DNA from: Mesorhizobium shangrilense
GTDB lineage: Bacteria; Pseudomonadota; Alphaproteobacteria; Rhizobiales; Rhizobiaceae
Assembly (NCBI RefSeq): GCF_028826155.1
Contig: NZ_JAQGPN010000001.1
Span: forward strand, 62,001-126,000
DNA: 64,000 nt
Direction of reading: 5' to 3'
Shown: piece after piece, positions 1-7,721 of the stretch
Layout of the letters: each line of letters begins with the position of its first letter
Position numbering within the stretch: the stretch's first letter is position 1
The notes under the pieces: model-generated
The model's input: the letters and a program-made list of their open reading frames with translations, nothing else
Told to the model about the DNA's origin: nothing
Databases searched by the model: none
Made by a program: the position numbers and the translations under genes

Positions 1-112
1 GCACCATGACCCGCGCGAACACGCCATGATGATACTCCGGCAGCACGAAATTCAGCGCGAACAACAGCGCAATCGCGCCCGCGTGCAGGGCAAGGCTCTT
101 CGATCCGCTCAT
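1..112 (-). CDS. livM: Branched-chain amino-acid ABC transporter permease LivM, 5' end only
   Basis: Only the first 37 codons lie in the window; the rest runs off the left edge. The ATG at 110-112 overlaps the TGA of livH (109-111) in an ATGA arrangement, the usual translational coupling of livH and livM. The visible N-terminus is a short polar segment followed by a hydrophobic stretch (LALHAGAIALLFALNFVLP), as expected for the first membrane helix of the second Liv permease. The assignment rests on position directly after livH and on this helix, because the diagnostic cytoplasmic loop is not visible. Confidence 0.75.
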   Translation of the reverse strand, partial: MSGSKSLALHAGAIALLFALNFVLPEYHHGVFARVMV

Positions 113-990
113 TTGACTGCCGTGCCGAACAGCCCAGTCGGGCGAAAGACGAGGACCAGGGCAACCAGCAGCGTTGCGATCATCTTGGCCAGCGTCGGCG
201 AGAAGAAGACGGAGATGATGCCGTCGGAAAGGCCGATCAGCAGCGCCGCGATCAGCGTGCCGCGCAACGACCCCAGCCCACCGATGATGACGACGATGAA
301 GGAGAGCAGCAGCGGGTCGCGGCCCATTAGGTAGTGGGCCTGCTGGATGGGCACGATCAGCACGGCGGCCACGGCCGCCAGCATCGCGCCCAGCGCGAAG
401 ACGCCGCCATAGACGCGGTCGACCGGAATGCCGAAGGCCTGCGCGGTCTCCCGGTCATATTGCGTGGCGCGCATGACGAGGCCGATGCGGGTGCGCGTCA
501 GAACCAGCCAGGTCGCGAGGATGAGCAGCGCCGACGCGGCGATGACGGCGAGCTTGTAGCCGGAATAGCCGAACCAGGGCAGCAGGACGCGATAGTTGAA
601 CGGGGCCTCGACGGGCCTCGCGTCCGCCCCATAGAGGGACAGCGCCAGCTGCTGCAGGATGTAGAGAAGGCCGATGGTGGCGACGATCGTGGCCTCGGGG
701 TTGTATTCGAGGCGACGCAACACGAGCCGCTCCGCCGCGAAAGCGATGGCTCCGACGATCAGCGGGCTGATTATCAGCGCGGCCAGAAAACCTACGGCCG
801 GATGTCCGCCGAGCAGCGACGCCACCCACCAGGCGATGACGGCGCCCAGCATGAAGAACTCGCCATGCGCGACATTGACGATGCGCATGACGCCGAAGAC
901 CAGCGACAGGCCGAGCGCCGTCAGCGCCAGCACAGCGGCTGTGACGAGGCCTTCGAGGGAGGCTAGGAAGAGGTGGGGACCGAAGGACAT
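109..990 (-). CDS. livH: Branched-chain amino-acid ABC transporter permease LivH
   Basis: A 293-residue polytopic inner-membrane protein of the LivH family, one half of the membrane channel for branched-chain amino acids or related amides. The typical N-terminal signature NVAHGEFFMLGA is at about residues 39-50. The cytoplasmic ATPase-contact loop (GLVMRATQYDRETAQAFGIP) is at about 170-189. The length is normal for the family. It is followed by livM with a 4-nt overlap. The binding-protein gene that should precede it (1639-2943) is separated from it by a toxin-antitoxin pair, and the livH ATG directly follows the toxin TAA. No livG or livF ATPase gene is visible; they probably lie beyond the left edge. 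Confidence 0.93.
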   Translation of the reverse strand: MSFGPHLFLASLEGLVTAAVLALTALGLSLVFGVMRIVNVAHGEFFMLGAVIAWWVASLLGGHPAVGFLAALIISPLIVGAIAFAAERLVLRRLEYNPEATIVATIGLLYILQQLALSLYGADARPVEAPFNYRVLLPWFGYSGYKLAVIAASALLILATWLVLTRTRIGLVMRATQYDRETAQAFGIPVDRVYGGVFALGAMLAAVAAVLIVPIQQAHYLMGRDPLLLSFIVVIIGGLGSLRGTLIAALLIGLSDGIISVFFSPTLAKMIATLLVALVLVFRPTGLFGTAVK

Positions 991-1284
991 TTATGCATCC
1001 TCGCCAGCGATCGGCGGCCACCGGCGGGCGGTGTGGAAGATCGCTGCAATCCAGATCGTATCGCTGCGGATCTCATAGACGATCCGGTAGCTCGGATGAG
1101 GGATGAGTTCCCGGCTACCTATCAATTTCCCCTCGCGCGCAGAAAGGGGAAACCGCCTAATTCGATCTATCGCTCGGTCGAATGTAGCGTTCAGCCTGTC
1201 AGCCGCAGCGGGATCATGGGCGGCAACATACTCGAATATCTCCAGGCGATCCGCCTCTGCTTCGGGCGTCCAACGTATCCTCAC
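991..1284 (-). CDS. ParE/RelE-superfamily toxin of a type II toxin-antitoxin system
   Basis: A 97-residue basic protein with the ParE/RelE-fold pattern: an N-terminal strand and helix pair (RIRWTPEAEADRLEIFEYVA), a conserved arginine/proline region (RIRRFPLSAREG), and the C-terminal strands with YRIVYEI and HTARRW. ParE-type toxins poison DNA gyrase and RelE-type toxins cleave mRNA; this one looks closer to ParE, but the target cannot be read from sequence. The start overlaps the antitoxin stop by 4 nt, the usual antitoxin-first order. Its TAA stop abuts the livH ATG with no spacer, so the pair sits inside the Liv operon. Confidence 0.88.
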   Translation of the reverse strand: MRIRWTPEAEADRLEIFEYVAAHDPAAADRLNATFDRAIDRIRRFPLSAREGKLIGSRELIPHPSYRIVYEIRSDTIWIAAIFHTARRWPPIAGEDA

Positions 1285-1571
1285 GCGGTCTTCCTACTTG
1301 CGCCGCGAAGAGCTGCAACACGAGCGGCAAATTCGGTGCGCACCTCTTCATCAGACCGGCCAATGCCCGCATCGATGGAACGGCGCGCTCTTTCAATCTT
1401 GCGCCTGTAGTAGTCATCATAATCAAGTCGACGGATGCTTTCCTCGACATAATCGCGCATGAATTCGCGCACGATCTGCGACGCCGGCCGATCGGCGGCT
1501 GCAGCAGCCGCCATGAACGCCTCGCGCAATTCAGGCTCCAGCTTCATCGTGAAGACGGCTTCCTTGGCCAT
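1281..1571 (-). CDS. Ribbon-helix-helix antitoxin (ParD/CopG-like)
   Basis: A 96-residue protein. An N-terminal ribbon-helix-helix DNA-binding region (VFTMKLEPELREAFMAAAAA, about residues 6-25, with the second helix to about 45) is followed by a charged C-terminal tail rich in Arg, Asp and Glu, which in this family wraps and neutralises the toxin. It overlaps the toxin start by 4 nt. A near-perfect 32-bp palindrome 17-48 bp upstream of the ATG is the likely autoregulatory operator. Such antitoxins repress their own promoter alone and more strongly in complex with the toxin. Confidence 0.88.
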   Translation of the reverse strand: MAKEAVFTMKLEPELREAFMAAAAAADRPASQIVREFMRDYVEESIRRLDYDDYYRRKIERARRSIDAGIGRSDEEVRTEFAARVAALRGASRKTA

Positions 1572-1587
1572 GGCTCGGCTCCTTCTC

Positions 1588-1619
1588 GGTACTGACGACG
1601 TATATACGCCGTCAGTACC
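1588..1619. promoter_or_regulatory. 32-bp palindromic operator of the toxin-antitoxin promoter
   Basis: The arms GGTACTGACG (1588-1597) and CGTCAGTACC (1610-1619) are perfect reverse complements. The centre CGTATATACG is itself a palindrome, so the whole 32 bp is symmetric except for one base pair. It lies just upstream of the antitoxin gene and includes a TATATA core that could be the -10 element. This is the expected architecture for autorepression by a ribbon-helix-helix antitoxin dimer pair. Confidence 0.8.
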
Positions 1620-1638
1620 TTCCTGACCAGCGCGATGG

Positions 1639-2943
1639 CTACAGCGGCATCGTCGTGTAGTCGCCCTCGGGCTCGTACATGCCGTCCTCGATCGAGGTCC
1701 GGTGCACGACCGTCAGCTTGCCGCTCTCGAGCTTCGAAATATTCTGGTGGCCGAAGACTTGGTGGATCTTGCCGTTGAAGACCTTGTCGCCCTGGGGATG
1801 CTCCGGTCCATCCTTGAACTCGGTCAGCGCCTCGGTCGCCTCGACCAGCTTGGCGCGGTCCTCGGGGTCCTTGTAGCCGCTGTCCTCCATCGCCTTCTTG
1901 ATGACGTAGAGCGTCTCCCAGCAGCCGAACATGTGGGCGGCGGTCGAGACGTCCTTCGGGTCGTCCTTGGAAGCGCCGTTGTCGTCGATGCCGACGGCCT
2001 CGCGGTAGGCCTTCTGCGCTTCCGAGTCGTTCGCCTGCGCGTAGCGGGGCGAGCCCTCCCAGAAATGGCTGCCGCCCAGGAATTCCAGCCCCGGGCTGTT
2101 GATGTCGACGGCCTCGAGGCTGTCGATGAAGCCGAAAAGCTGCGGGCCGGAGGAACCGTAGAACTCGCCGAGTTCCTTGACGAAGGTGAGCACCGCGGGG
2201 CCGACCATGACGTGGTAGAGCACTTCCGTGTCCGTCGGAATCTGCGGGAGATATTTCGTGAAGGAGCTTTCCGTCGGCGGAATGGCGATCTGCGCAAGCA
2301 CGTCCGCACCCTGCGCCTTCAACGCCGGCGGCAGGTAGTCCCGGTGGTCGTAGCCGAAGGCGTAGTCCGGATAGATCATGGTGACCTTCTTGCCGAGATT
2401 CGCCGCCATCCAGGGCGCCACCGACGTCACCTGCGAGCGCACGTCGGTGATGCCCGGCTGCAGGCACCAGCGGTTCATCTTGCCGGAAGCGACGTGATAG
2501 CCCTCGCTGACCACGTAGTAGGGGATCTTGAGCTCGCCGGCGGTCGGCGCCGAACCCATCACGACATGGCTGAACAGCGTGCCGTAGACGAGGTCGCACT
2601 TGTGCTGCGTGGCAAACTTGCCGACCACCTCGGCGCCGCGTGCCGGGTCGGTGCCGTCATCCTCGGTGATGATCTCGATCGGCCGCCCGTTGATGCCGCC
2701 GGCGTCGTTGATCTTCTTCACGGCCGCCGCCGTCGTGCGCTCGTACCAGCGGCCATAGGCGGCGCCGATGCCGGTGCGATGGGCCTGGAAGCCGATCTTG
2801 ATCGGCGCAGAACTCTGCGCCTGGGCATAGCGCACGTAGCCCGGCGCCATGCCGATGGCGGCGGTCGCCCCAAGTCCCGCCAGAGCGGTGCGGCGGCTCA
2901 CCTTCGCATTCGAAAGGCTGGTCCTGTCACGCGTATCGGTCAT
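1639..2943 (-). CDS. Branched-chain amino-acid/amide-type ABC transporter substrate-binding protein
   Basis: A 434-residue periplasmic binding protein of the type I (Leu/Ile/Val, AmiC/UrtA-like) class. I chose the ATG at 2941-2943 because a Shine-Dalgarno-like AGGGGATC precedes it and the product then begins with a twin-arginine signal (SRRTAL at residues 16-21, then a hydrophobic stretch ending near AQAQ). An in-frame start 90 nt further upstream only adds an unlikely leader. The mature region starts with IKIGFQAHRTGIG, typical of the family. It belongs with livH and livM downstream, although a toxin-antitoxin cassette now separates them. The substrate is unknown; amides, urea or short-chain amino acids are possible. 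Confidence 0.88.
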   Translation of the reverse strand: MTDTRDRTSLSNAKVSRRTALAGLGATAAIGMAPGYVRYAQAQSSAPIKIGFQAHRTGIGAAYGRWYERTTAAAVKKINDAGGINGRPIEIITEDDGTDPARGAEVVGKFATQHKCDLVYGTLFSHVVMGSAPTAGELKIPYYVVSEGYHVASGKMNRWCLQPGITDVRSQVTSVAPWMAANLGKKVTMIYPDYAFGYDHRDYLPPALKAQGADVLAQIAIPPTESSFTKYLPQIPTDTEVLYHVMVGPAVLTFVKELGEFYGSSGPQLFGFIDSLEAVDINSPGLEFLGGSHFWEGSPRYAQANDSEAQKAYREAVGIDDNGASKDDPKDVSTAAHMFGCWETLYVIKKAMEDSGYKDPEDRAKLVEATEALTEFKDGPEHPQGDKVFNGKIHQVFGHQNISKLESGKLTVVHRTSIEDGMYEPEGDYTTMPL

Positions 2944-3058
2944 GCTGATCCCCTGTTCCCTCAATGCCCATGACGTCCGGCAAAGCCATCCGGATGAACG
3001 GCGCGAATGCGCGTCGATGATGTAAACCATCATTGCCGGGAGCCGGCAAGACGCTGCG

Positions 3059-4525
3059 TCAACCGGCTGTGGGTGTCGACAGCAACCAGAGCCCGAAGAC
3101 GGTGTAGCCGATCATCAGAAGCGTCAGCGGAAGCTGGCTGAGGGCGGCCGCCCTCGCGTCCGCATAAAGCCGCGCGGCAAGCCCATGCGCGATAAGCACC
3201 GCCAACACGTGGCCCGCTATGATGGCGCCAGCCTGCAGGTTCCAGACGATCCATGCGGCCCCGGAGCCCGCGGCGATCCCCGCATGAACATGGCCGCCGG
3301 CCGTGCCGAACAGGTTCCAGCCCCGCGCGAACGGGTCGGAAAGCGCGATCCCGGCGTATTGACCGTTCACCAGCAGCGCGGTGAGGTAATGCGACAAGTG
3401 GTAGGCCAGCGCGATCGGAACGATCGACCAGACGAGCAGCCCGGCCGCCTTCGCATAGGCGACCCTGTCGCCCGCCAGCCGCGCGCCCATGGCGACGGAG
3501 GCGAAGTAGGCTCCGGCAAGCCCCAGAAACGCGAGCGCCAAGCCAACGGAATTCGTCCCCATAACCGCTGTGCGTCCCGGAAATTCCAGCGGGTTCACTC
3601 CATTCAGCCCTAGCCAAAAGAAGGTCTTCGACAAACCGTCGAAGGAGACGGAACTCAACGCCAGAAGGAGGAAGGCGACGCCGCTGAGGGGCAGCGGATC
3701 GGCCTCGGAAAGCCCGGCGCCCGGCCAGCGCAACGCCAACCTCTTTCCGCCACCCGCTTTCGGTTCGCAGCCCAGCATCGCGAAGCGGGAAAGCATGGCG
3801 AAGAACGCGCTCAGGAACTCCCCGCGCCGGCTCCACTCGGCATGTCCGAAGGCCAGCATGGCGGCGAAGGTCGCCAGCCAATAGATCCCGACGACGAAGG
3901 CCAAGCGCGCGGGATCATCCGGCGCCGGATAGATCAGCTCGAACCAGGCAAAGGCGGCTAAGAGGAGGAATGCCGGCCAATAACCCCAGCGCGCCGGCAT
4001 CCTAGTCGGCTTGAGCCTGAAGACGCGGTGCGCGATCTTCCACGGCCCGTACCACGGATCGAGCCATGTCCAGACGTTGCCCACGACGCCCTGGACGAGG
4101 GTGACGCCGACCCAGAGCAATGTCCAGACCGTCAGTGGCAGCGGGTTGGAGAGGGGATCGCGGCTGCCGAACAGTCCGGCGAGCAACAGCATCGCCATGA
4201 AGGAGAAGGACAGCAGGCTGACGACTGCGCGCGACCTCTCGGGACATGCAAACAACCACAGCCGCATTGCCGCTGCGCGTACGACCAGCCGTTCCGGCAG
4301 GACGAGAAGGGCGAGGAAGCTCGCCGCGACGGCGACCGCGCCCCCGACCAGATAGTGCCCGGTAGGCAGGAGCAGGACATGTCCGCGCTCGGACGCATGG
4401 GCGAAGGCCTGGTCGGGGAGGAGAACGACGAGAGCGATGGCGCTCCAGAGCAAGCTCGCGCGCCCCCCTGGCCTGCAGGCCATCTCCCTCCCGAGGGGGG
4501 TATGAGGCGCCGTCCGAAAGCCCAA
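3059..4525 (-). CDS. Polytopic membrane protein of unknown function
   Basis: About 488 residues with a cleavable-looking N-terminal hydrophobic segment (SAIALVVLLPDQAFAHA, likely cleavage after AFA) and roughly ten further hydrophobic helices. Notable motifs are HASERGHVLLLPTG just after the signal, a Trp-rich NVWTWLDPWYGPWK segment, and several His residues in later helices (HLSHYL, GHVHAG). I do not recognise a firm family; it faintly recalls membrane proteins that databases label fenitrothion-hydrolase-like, which is only a guess. The N-terminal 25 or so residues are encoded by a GC-rich palindromic repeat (4461-4500), so the start is uncertain; a TTG just before the signal peptide is an alternative. 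It lies 15 nt after pncB on the same strand. Confidence 0.7.
   Translation of the reverse strand: MGFRTAPHTPLGREMACRPGGRASLLWSAIALVVLLPDQAFAHASERGHVLLLPTGHYLVGGAVAVAASFLALLVLPERLVVRAAAMRLWLFACPERSRAVVSLLSFSFMAMLLLAGLFGSRDPLSNPLPLTVWTLLWVGVTLVQGVVGNVWTWLDPWYGPWKIAHRVFRLKPTRMPARWGYWPAFLLLAAFAWFELIYPAPDDPARLAFVVGIYWLATFAAMLAFGHAEWSRRGEFLSAFFAMLSRFAMLGCEPKAGGGKRLALRWPGAGLSEADPLPLSGVAFLLLALSSVSFDGLSKTFFWLGLNGVNPLEFPGRTAVMGTNSVGLALAFLGLAGAYFASVAMGARLAGDRVAYAKAAGLLVWSIVPIALAYHLSHYLTALLVNGQYAGIALSDPFARGWNLFGTAGGHVHAGIAAGSGAAWIVWNLQAGAIIAGHVLAVLIAHGLAARLYADARAAALSQLPLTLLMIGYTVFGLWLLSTPTAG
4461..4500 (-). repeat. GC-rich palindromic repeat (family A), minus orientation
   Basis: Read on the minus strand this has the same order of blocks as the elements at 17845-17890 and 20876-20930: a C-run/TCG/G-run hairpin, then a GGCC...GGCC palindrome (here GGCCTGCAGGCC), then a G-run. 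It is a diverged copy. Unusually, it overlaps the 5' end of a reading frame and would encode the residues around TPLGREMACRPGGRA. Confidence 0.6.
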
Positions 4526-4540
4526 TTTCCGCCCGCCGCC

Positions 4541-5842
4541 TTACACAAAGACCTTGTGAGCCACGCGGGCCTCGTCGCCGAAGATGCGGATGTAGCGCTC
4601 GATTTCCTTCAGGTCGCCCGTCGCCTTCTCGGGATTGTCCGACAGCTTCACGGCCGGCCGGCCGTTCGCTTCCGTCACCTTGCAGACCAGCGAGATGGCC
4701 TTCAGGCCGTCGGTCTCGACGGGCGCGCAATCCTCGAAGTCGTTGGTGAGATTGGTGCCCCAGCCGAACGACATGCGCACCTTGCCCTCGAAATGCCGGT
4801 AGGTCTCGATGATGGTGTCGACATCCAGCCCGTCGGAGAAGATCAGCAGCTTCTTGCGCGGATCTTTTCCCCTCTTGCGCCACCAGTCGATGATCCTTTC
4901 GCCGCCCTCGATCGGAGGTGCGCTGTCCGGGCGGAACCCGGTCCAGTCCGCCACCCAGTCGGGCGCGTCGCGCAGGAAGGCCGCGGTGCCGAACGCATCG
5001 GGGAGCACGATGAGCAGGTTGCCGCCATAGTAGCGCTGCCAGTCCTGCAGGACGCTATAGGGTGCGGCGCGCAGCTCGGTCTCGTTCCTGGCCAGCGCGC
5101 CCAGCACCATCGGCAGCTCGTGTGCATTGGTGCCCAGCGCCTCGAGATCGGTGTCCATGGCGAGCAGCACATTGCTGGTTCCCGTAAAGGCCTCGCCTAT
5201 GCCCTCCTTCAACGCCTCCACGCACCAGCGCTGCCAAAGGAAGCTGTGGCGACGCCGCGTGCCAAAGTCTGAAATGCGGATGCCCGGCAGTTGCCGCAGC
5301 TGCTCGGTCTTGGCCCACATCTTGGCCTTGGCGCGCGCGTAGAGCACATCGAGTTCGAACGGCCCAAAACCTTTCATGGCGGCACGCGAGCGCAGTTCGT
5401 TGATGATGCCGAGCGCCGGGATCTCCCACATCGTGGTGTACTTCCACTTGCCGTGGAAATGCAGCTCGTACTGACCGTTCCGCTTCTCCAGCTCGTATTC
5501 CGGGAGCTGGAAGTCCTCCAGCCAGGCGAGGAACTCCGGCTCGAAGATCTGCTTGCGGCCGTAAAAGGTGTTGCCGGCCAGCCAGATCATCTCCTTCTTC
5601 GACATGCGGAGCGTGCGCGCATGGTCGAGCTGAGCGCGCAACTCCCCTTCGTCGATCTCGTCGGCCAGCCTGACCGGGCTGCGATTGATCAGGGAGAAGG
5701 TGGCGTCGACCTCCGGATACATGCCCCAGATCATCTGCAGCATCAGCAGCTTGTAGAAGTCCGTGTCCAGCAGGCTGCGGATGATGGGATCGAGCTTCCA
5801 TGTATGGTTGTAGACGCGCCTGGCGATGTCAGTCTGGGCCAT
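4541..5842 (-). CDS. pncB: Nicotinate phosphoribosyltransferase
   Basis: A 433-residue cytosolic enzyme of the Preiss-Handler NAD salvage pathway. It converts nicotinate, PRPP and ATP to nicotinate mononucleotide. The family hallmarks are clear: [17 protein letters not shown] near residues 23-39, [11 protein letters not shown] at 191-201 (containing the conserved His of this enzyme class), GTSN at 221-224, and the phosphate-binding [11 protein letters not shown] region near residue 344. The length matches bacterial PncB. It is the only gene here that links directly to NAD metabolism, and it is far from the enamidase-like gene at 51.6 kb. Confidence 0.97.
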   Translation of the reverse strand: MAQTDIARRVYNHTWKLDPIIRSLLDTDFYKLLMLQMIWGMYPEVDATFSLINRSPVRLADEIDEGELRAQLDHARTLRMSKKEMIWLAGNTFYGRKQIFEPEFLAWLEDFQLPEYELEKRNGQYELHFHGKWKYTTMWEIPALGIINELRSRAAMKGFGPFELDVLYARAKAKMWAKTEQLRQLPGIRISDFGTRRRHSFLWQRWCVEALKEGIGEAFTGTSNVLLAMDTDLEALGTNAHELPMVLGALARNETELRAAPYSVLQDWQRYYGGNLLIVLPDAFGTAAFLRDAPDWVADWTGFRPDSAPPIEGGERIIDWWRKRGKDPRKKLLIFSDGLDVDTIIETYRHFEGKVRMSFGWGTNLTNDFEDCAPVETDGLKAISLVCKVTEANGRPAVKLSDNPEKATGDLKEIERYIRIFGDEARVAHKVFV

Positions 5843-5986
5843 GCTCTGCGATGCCTTTGCAAATACCTCCCGTGCGGGCAGCCGCCGCGCACATGTCGCC
5901 TATAGCATCAAATTGCAGGCGTGCGCCCCCTTCCCCGCCGTGGCACGACAGAAAGGGGAACCGTCAGGCCACCGTCGGGAACCGGC

Positions 5987-7720
5987 CTATTCGGTGCGCC
6001 CGCTCAGTATGCGCTTGCCGAGCGCGCTCAGCAGATAGCCGAACGCCGCGTCCAGCGCCGGAGGCGTCGGGCTCTCGCCGATGCCCGACAGCACGATCGC
6101 GCGAAGCTCCCGGCTGGCGGCAATGCGCTCCATCACGGTGGAGCATTCGCGGTAGCTCAAACCCGCCTCGCGCGGATCGTCGCCCATGCCGCGGGCCACG
6201 GAGGCATGCAGCACCAGCGCAAAGCCGTCGGTGGTCTGGGTGACGCGCTGGATCGCCTTGCGGGCCGACTCGCGGATGCCGACGAGATCGATATCCTCCA
6301 TGGTCAGGGCCAGGATCTTGCGCTCGTCTATGGTGCGCGCCTGCTCCTTCGTCGCCGTGCGGATGGCGAAAACCGCGGCCGCCTCCGGATTGGCCATGCG
6401 GCGGACGTCGCCTGGCTCTGAATCCATCCAGAGCAGCCCGGATTCCACCGCCGCGTCATCGGCTGTGTCGAGCATCTCGAAGATCCGGTCGCGATCCGGG
6501 ATGATCCAGACCGGAAGATCCGCTGCGTCCGGAACGCCATCGCGCTTGATCTCCAGGCCAAGCTCGATGACCCCTGCAACAAATGCACGTGTTTCGGTTC
6601 GATCATGGATGTCGGGCGCCGCGATCAGCCTCACCGCCGTCGGACGCGGCGCGATGTTCTCGCGACCGGCAAGCTGCTTGTCGATGTAAGGCGACAGCAT
6701 CGCCTGGACGAGCGCCCCATAGTCCATCTCGAAGCGGATGGGGTCGCCGACCGCGAATTTCTTCGCCTCGGTGATGTCGACGATCAGATGGTCGCTGGAG
6801 GCGGTGACGATTTCCACATTGCGGTGGCGCGGCTTCAGCCCCTCGGGGCGCATGTCCACGCGGCCGAGGTTGACGATGCCGCGCAGGCGCGCACCGCGAT
6901 CCTCGAAAACGAGCCGGTTGCCGAACGCGTCGGGCCCCGTCTCGCCGTCCGGCAGGGAGTGCTTCATCTTAATCTCGACGAGTTCCGCCTCCAGCGTGAA
7001 GCCGCCGTCGTCGTAGCCCGGCAGCGTGCCACCGGTGAAGGAGTTCTCGCCGCGCAGGATGGTCGCGCCGACGCGCAGCATGTTGACGCCCTTGGGCAGC
7101 GGCTCGGTCTGCATCAGTGCGAGATTCGCGGAGTTGCCGCCGGAAATGTAGTCGAGTTTCGTGCCGAAACGCTGTTCCAGCTGGTCCGCGAGGTTGCAGA
7201 GATTGTCCAACTTTGCGCGTGTCGGCATGACCCCGCTGGCGCACATGAAGTTGGCGCCGATACCGGCGAGCCGCAGCGACGGCTCGCGCATCGCGGTCGC
7301 CGCCAGCGGGAAAAGGTCCTCCGGCGGCACGCCTTCGCGGCGGTCGCCCATCTCCAGCATGAGGATGACGTCGTGCACGACGCCCTGCTCCTCGGCTGCA
7401 CGGGCGAGCGCGTCGAGCACTGCCGCTTCGGAATTCAGGCTCATGTCGCACAGCCGCACCACATCCGGCGCTTCGCTGACCGATGGAATACGCAGCATCA
7501 TCACGGGCGCGGCAATGCCGCTGTTGCGCAGGCGCTGGACGTTGTCGAGCCGCGAATCGGCCAGCCCGGCGGCTCCGCCGCGCAACATGGCGCGCGCCAC
7601 CAGCGGCGAACCGCAGACGGCCTTGGTCACGCCGAAGACACCGACTTGTCCGCCGAGGCTGTCGACGACGCGCCGCGTGTTCTCAGCGATGATGTCGAGA
7701 TCGATGACGACGGACGGCAT
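5987..7720 (-). CDS. PLP-dependent alanine/ornithine-racemase-like protein fused to a degenerate arginase-like domain
   Basis: 577 residues in two parts. Residues 1-360 form an alanine-racemase-type barrel of the ornithine/amino-acid racemase subfamily: the PLP lysine is K33 in GVTKAVCG, with LEMGDRREG (122-130) and ISGGNSANL (192-200). Residues about 363-577 follow an arginase/agmatinase fold: a VRLIAAPDIH start, ILALTMEDIDLVGIRE (469-484), LSYREC (521-526) and a C-terminal SALGKRIL. The metal-binding motifs are lost: the DAHxD position reads IPDRD (407-411), and the DxDxxD position is replaced by the HASVARGMGDDP stretch. It starts 1 nt after the ureohydrolase gene, so both are surely co-transcribed. 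Inferred role: racemisation of ornithine, arginine or a related amino acid, with the second domain structural or sensory. Confidence 0.85.
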   Translation of the reverse strand: MPSVVIDLDIIAENTRRVVDSLGGQVGVFGVTKAVCGSPLVARAMLRGGAAGLADSRLDNVQRLRNSGIAAPVMMLRIPSVSEAPDVVRLCDMSLNSEAAVLDALARAAEEQGVVHDVILMLEMGDRREGVPPEDLFPLAATAMREPSLRLAGIGANFMCASGVMPTRAKLDNLCNLADQLEQRFGTKLDYISGGNSANLALMQTEPLPKGVNMLRVGATILRGENSFTGGTLPGYDDGGFTLEAELVEIKMKHSLPDGETGPDAFGNRLVFEDRGARLRGIVNLGRVDMRPEGLKPRHRNVEIVTASSDHLIVDITEAKKFAVGDPIRFEMDYGALVQAMLSPYIDKQLAGRENIAPRPTAVRLIAAPDIHDRTETRAFVAGVIELGLEIKRDGVPDAADLPVWIIPDRDRIFEMLDTADDAAVESGLLWMDSEPGDVRRMANPEAAAVFAIRTATKEQARTIDERKILALTMEDIDLVGIRESARKAIQRVTQTTDGFALVLHASVARGMGDDPREAGLSYRECSTVMERIAASRELRAIVLSGIGESPTPPALDAAFGYLLSALGKRILSGRTE

Positions 7721-7721
7721 T

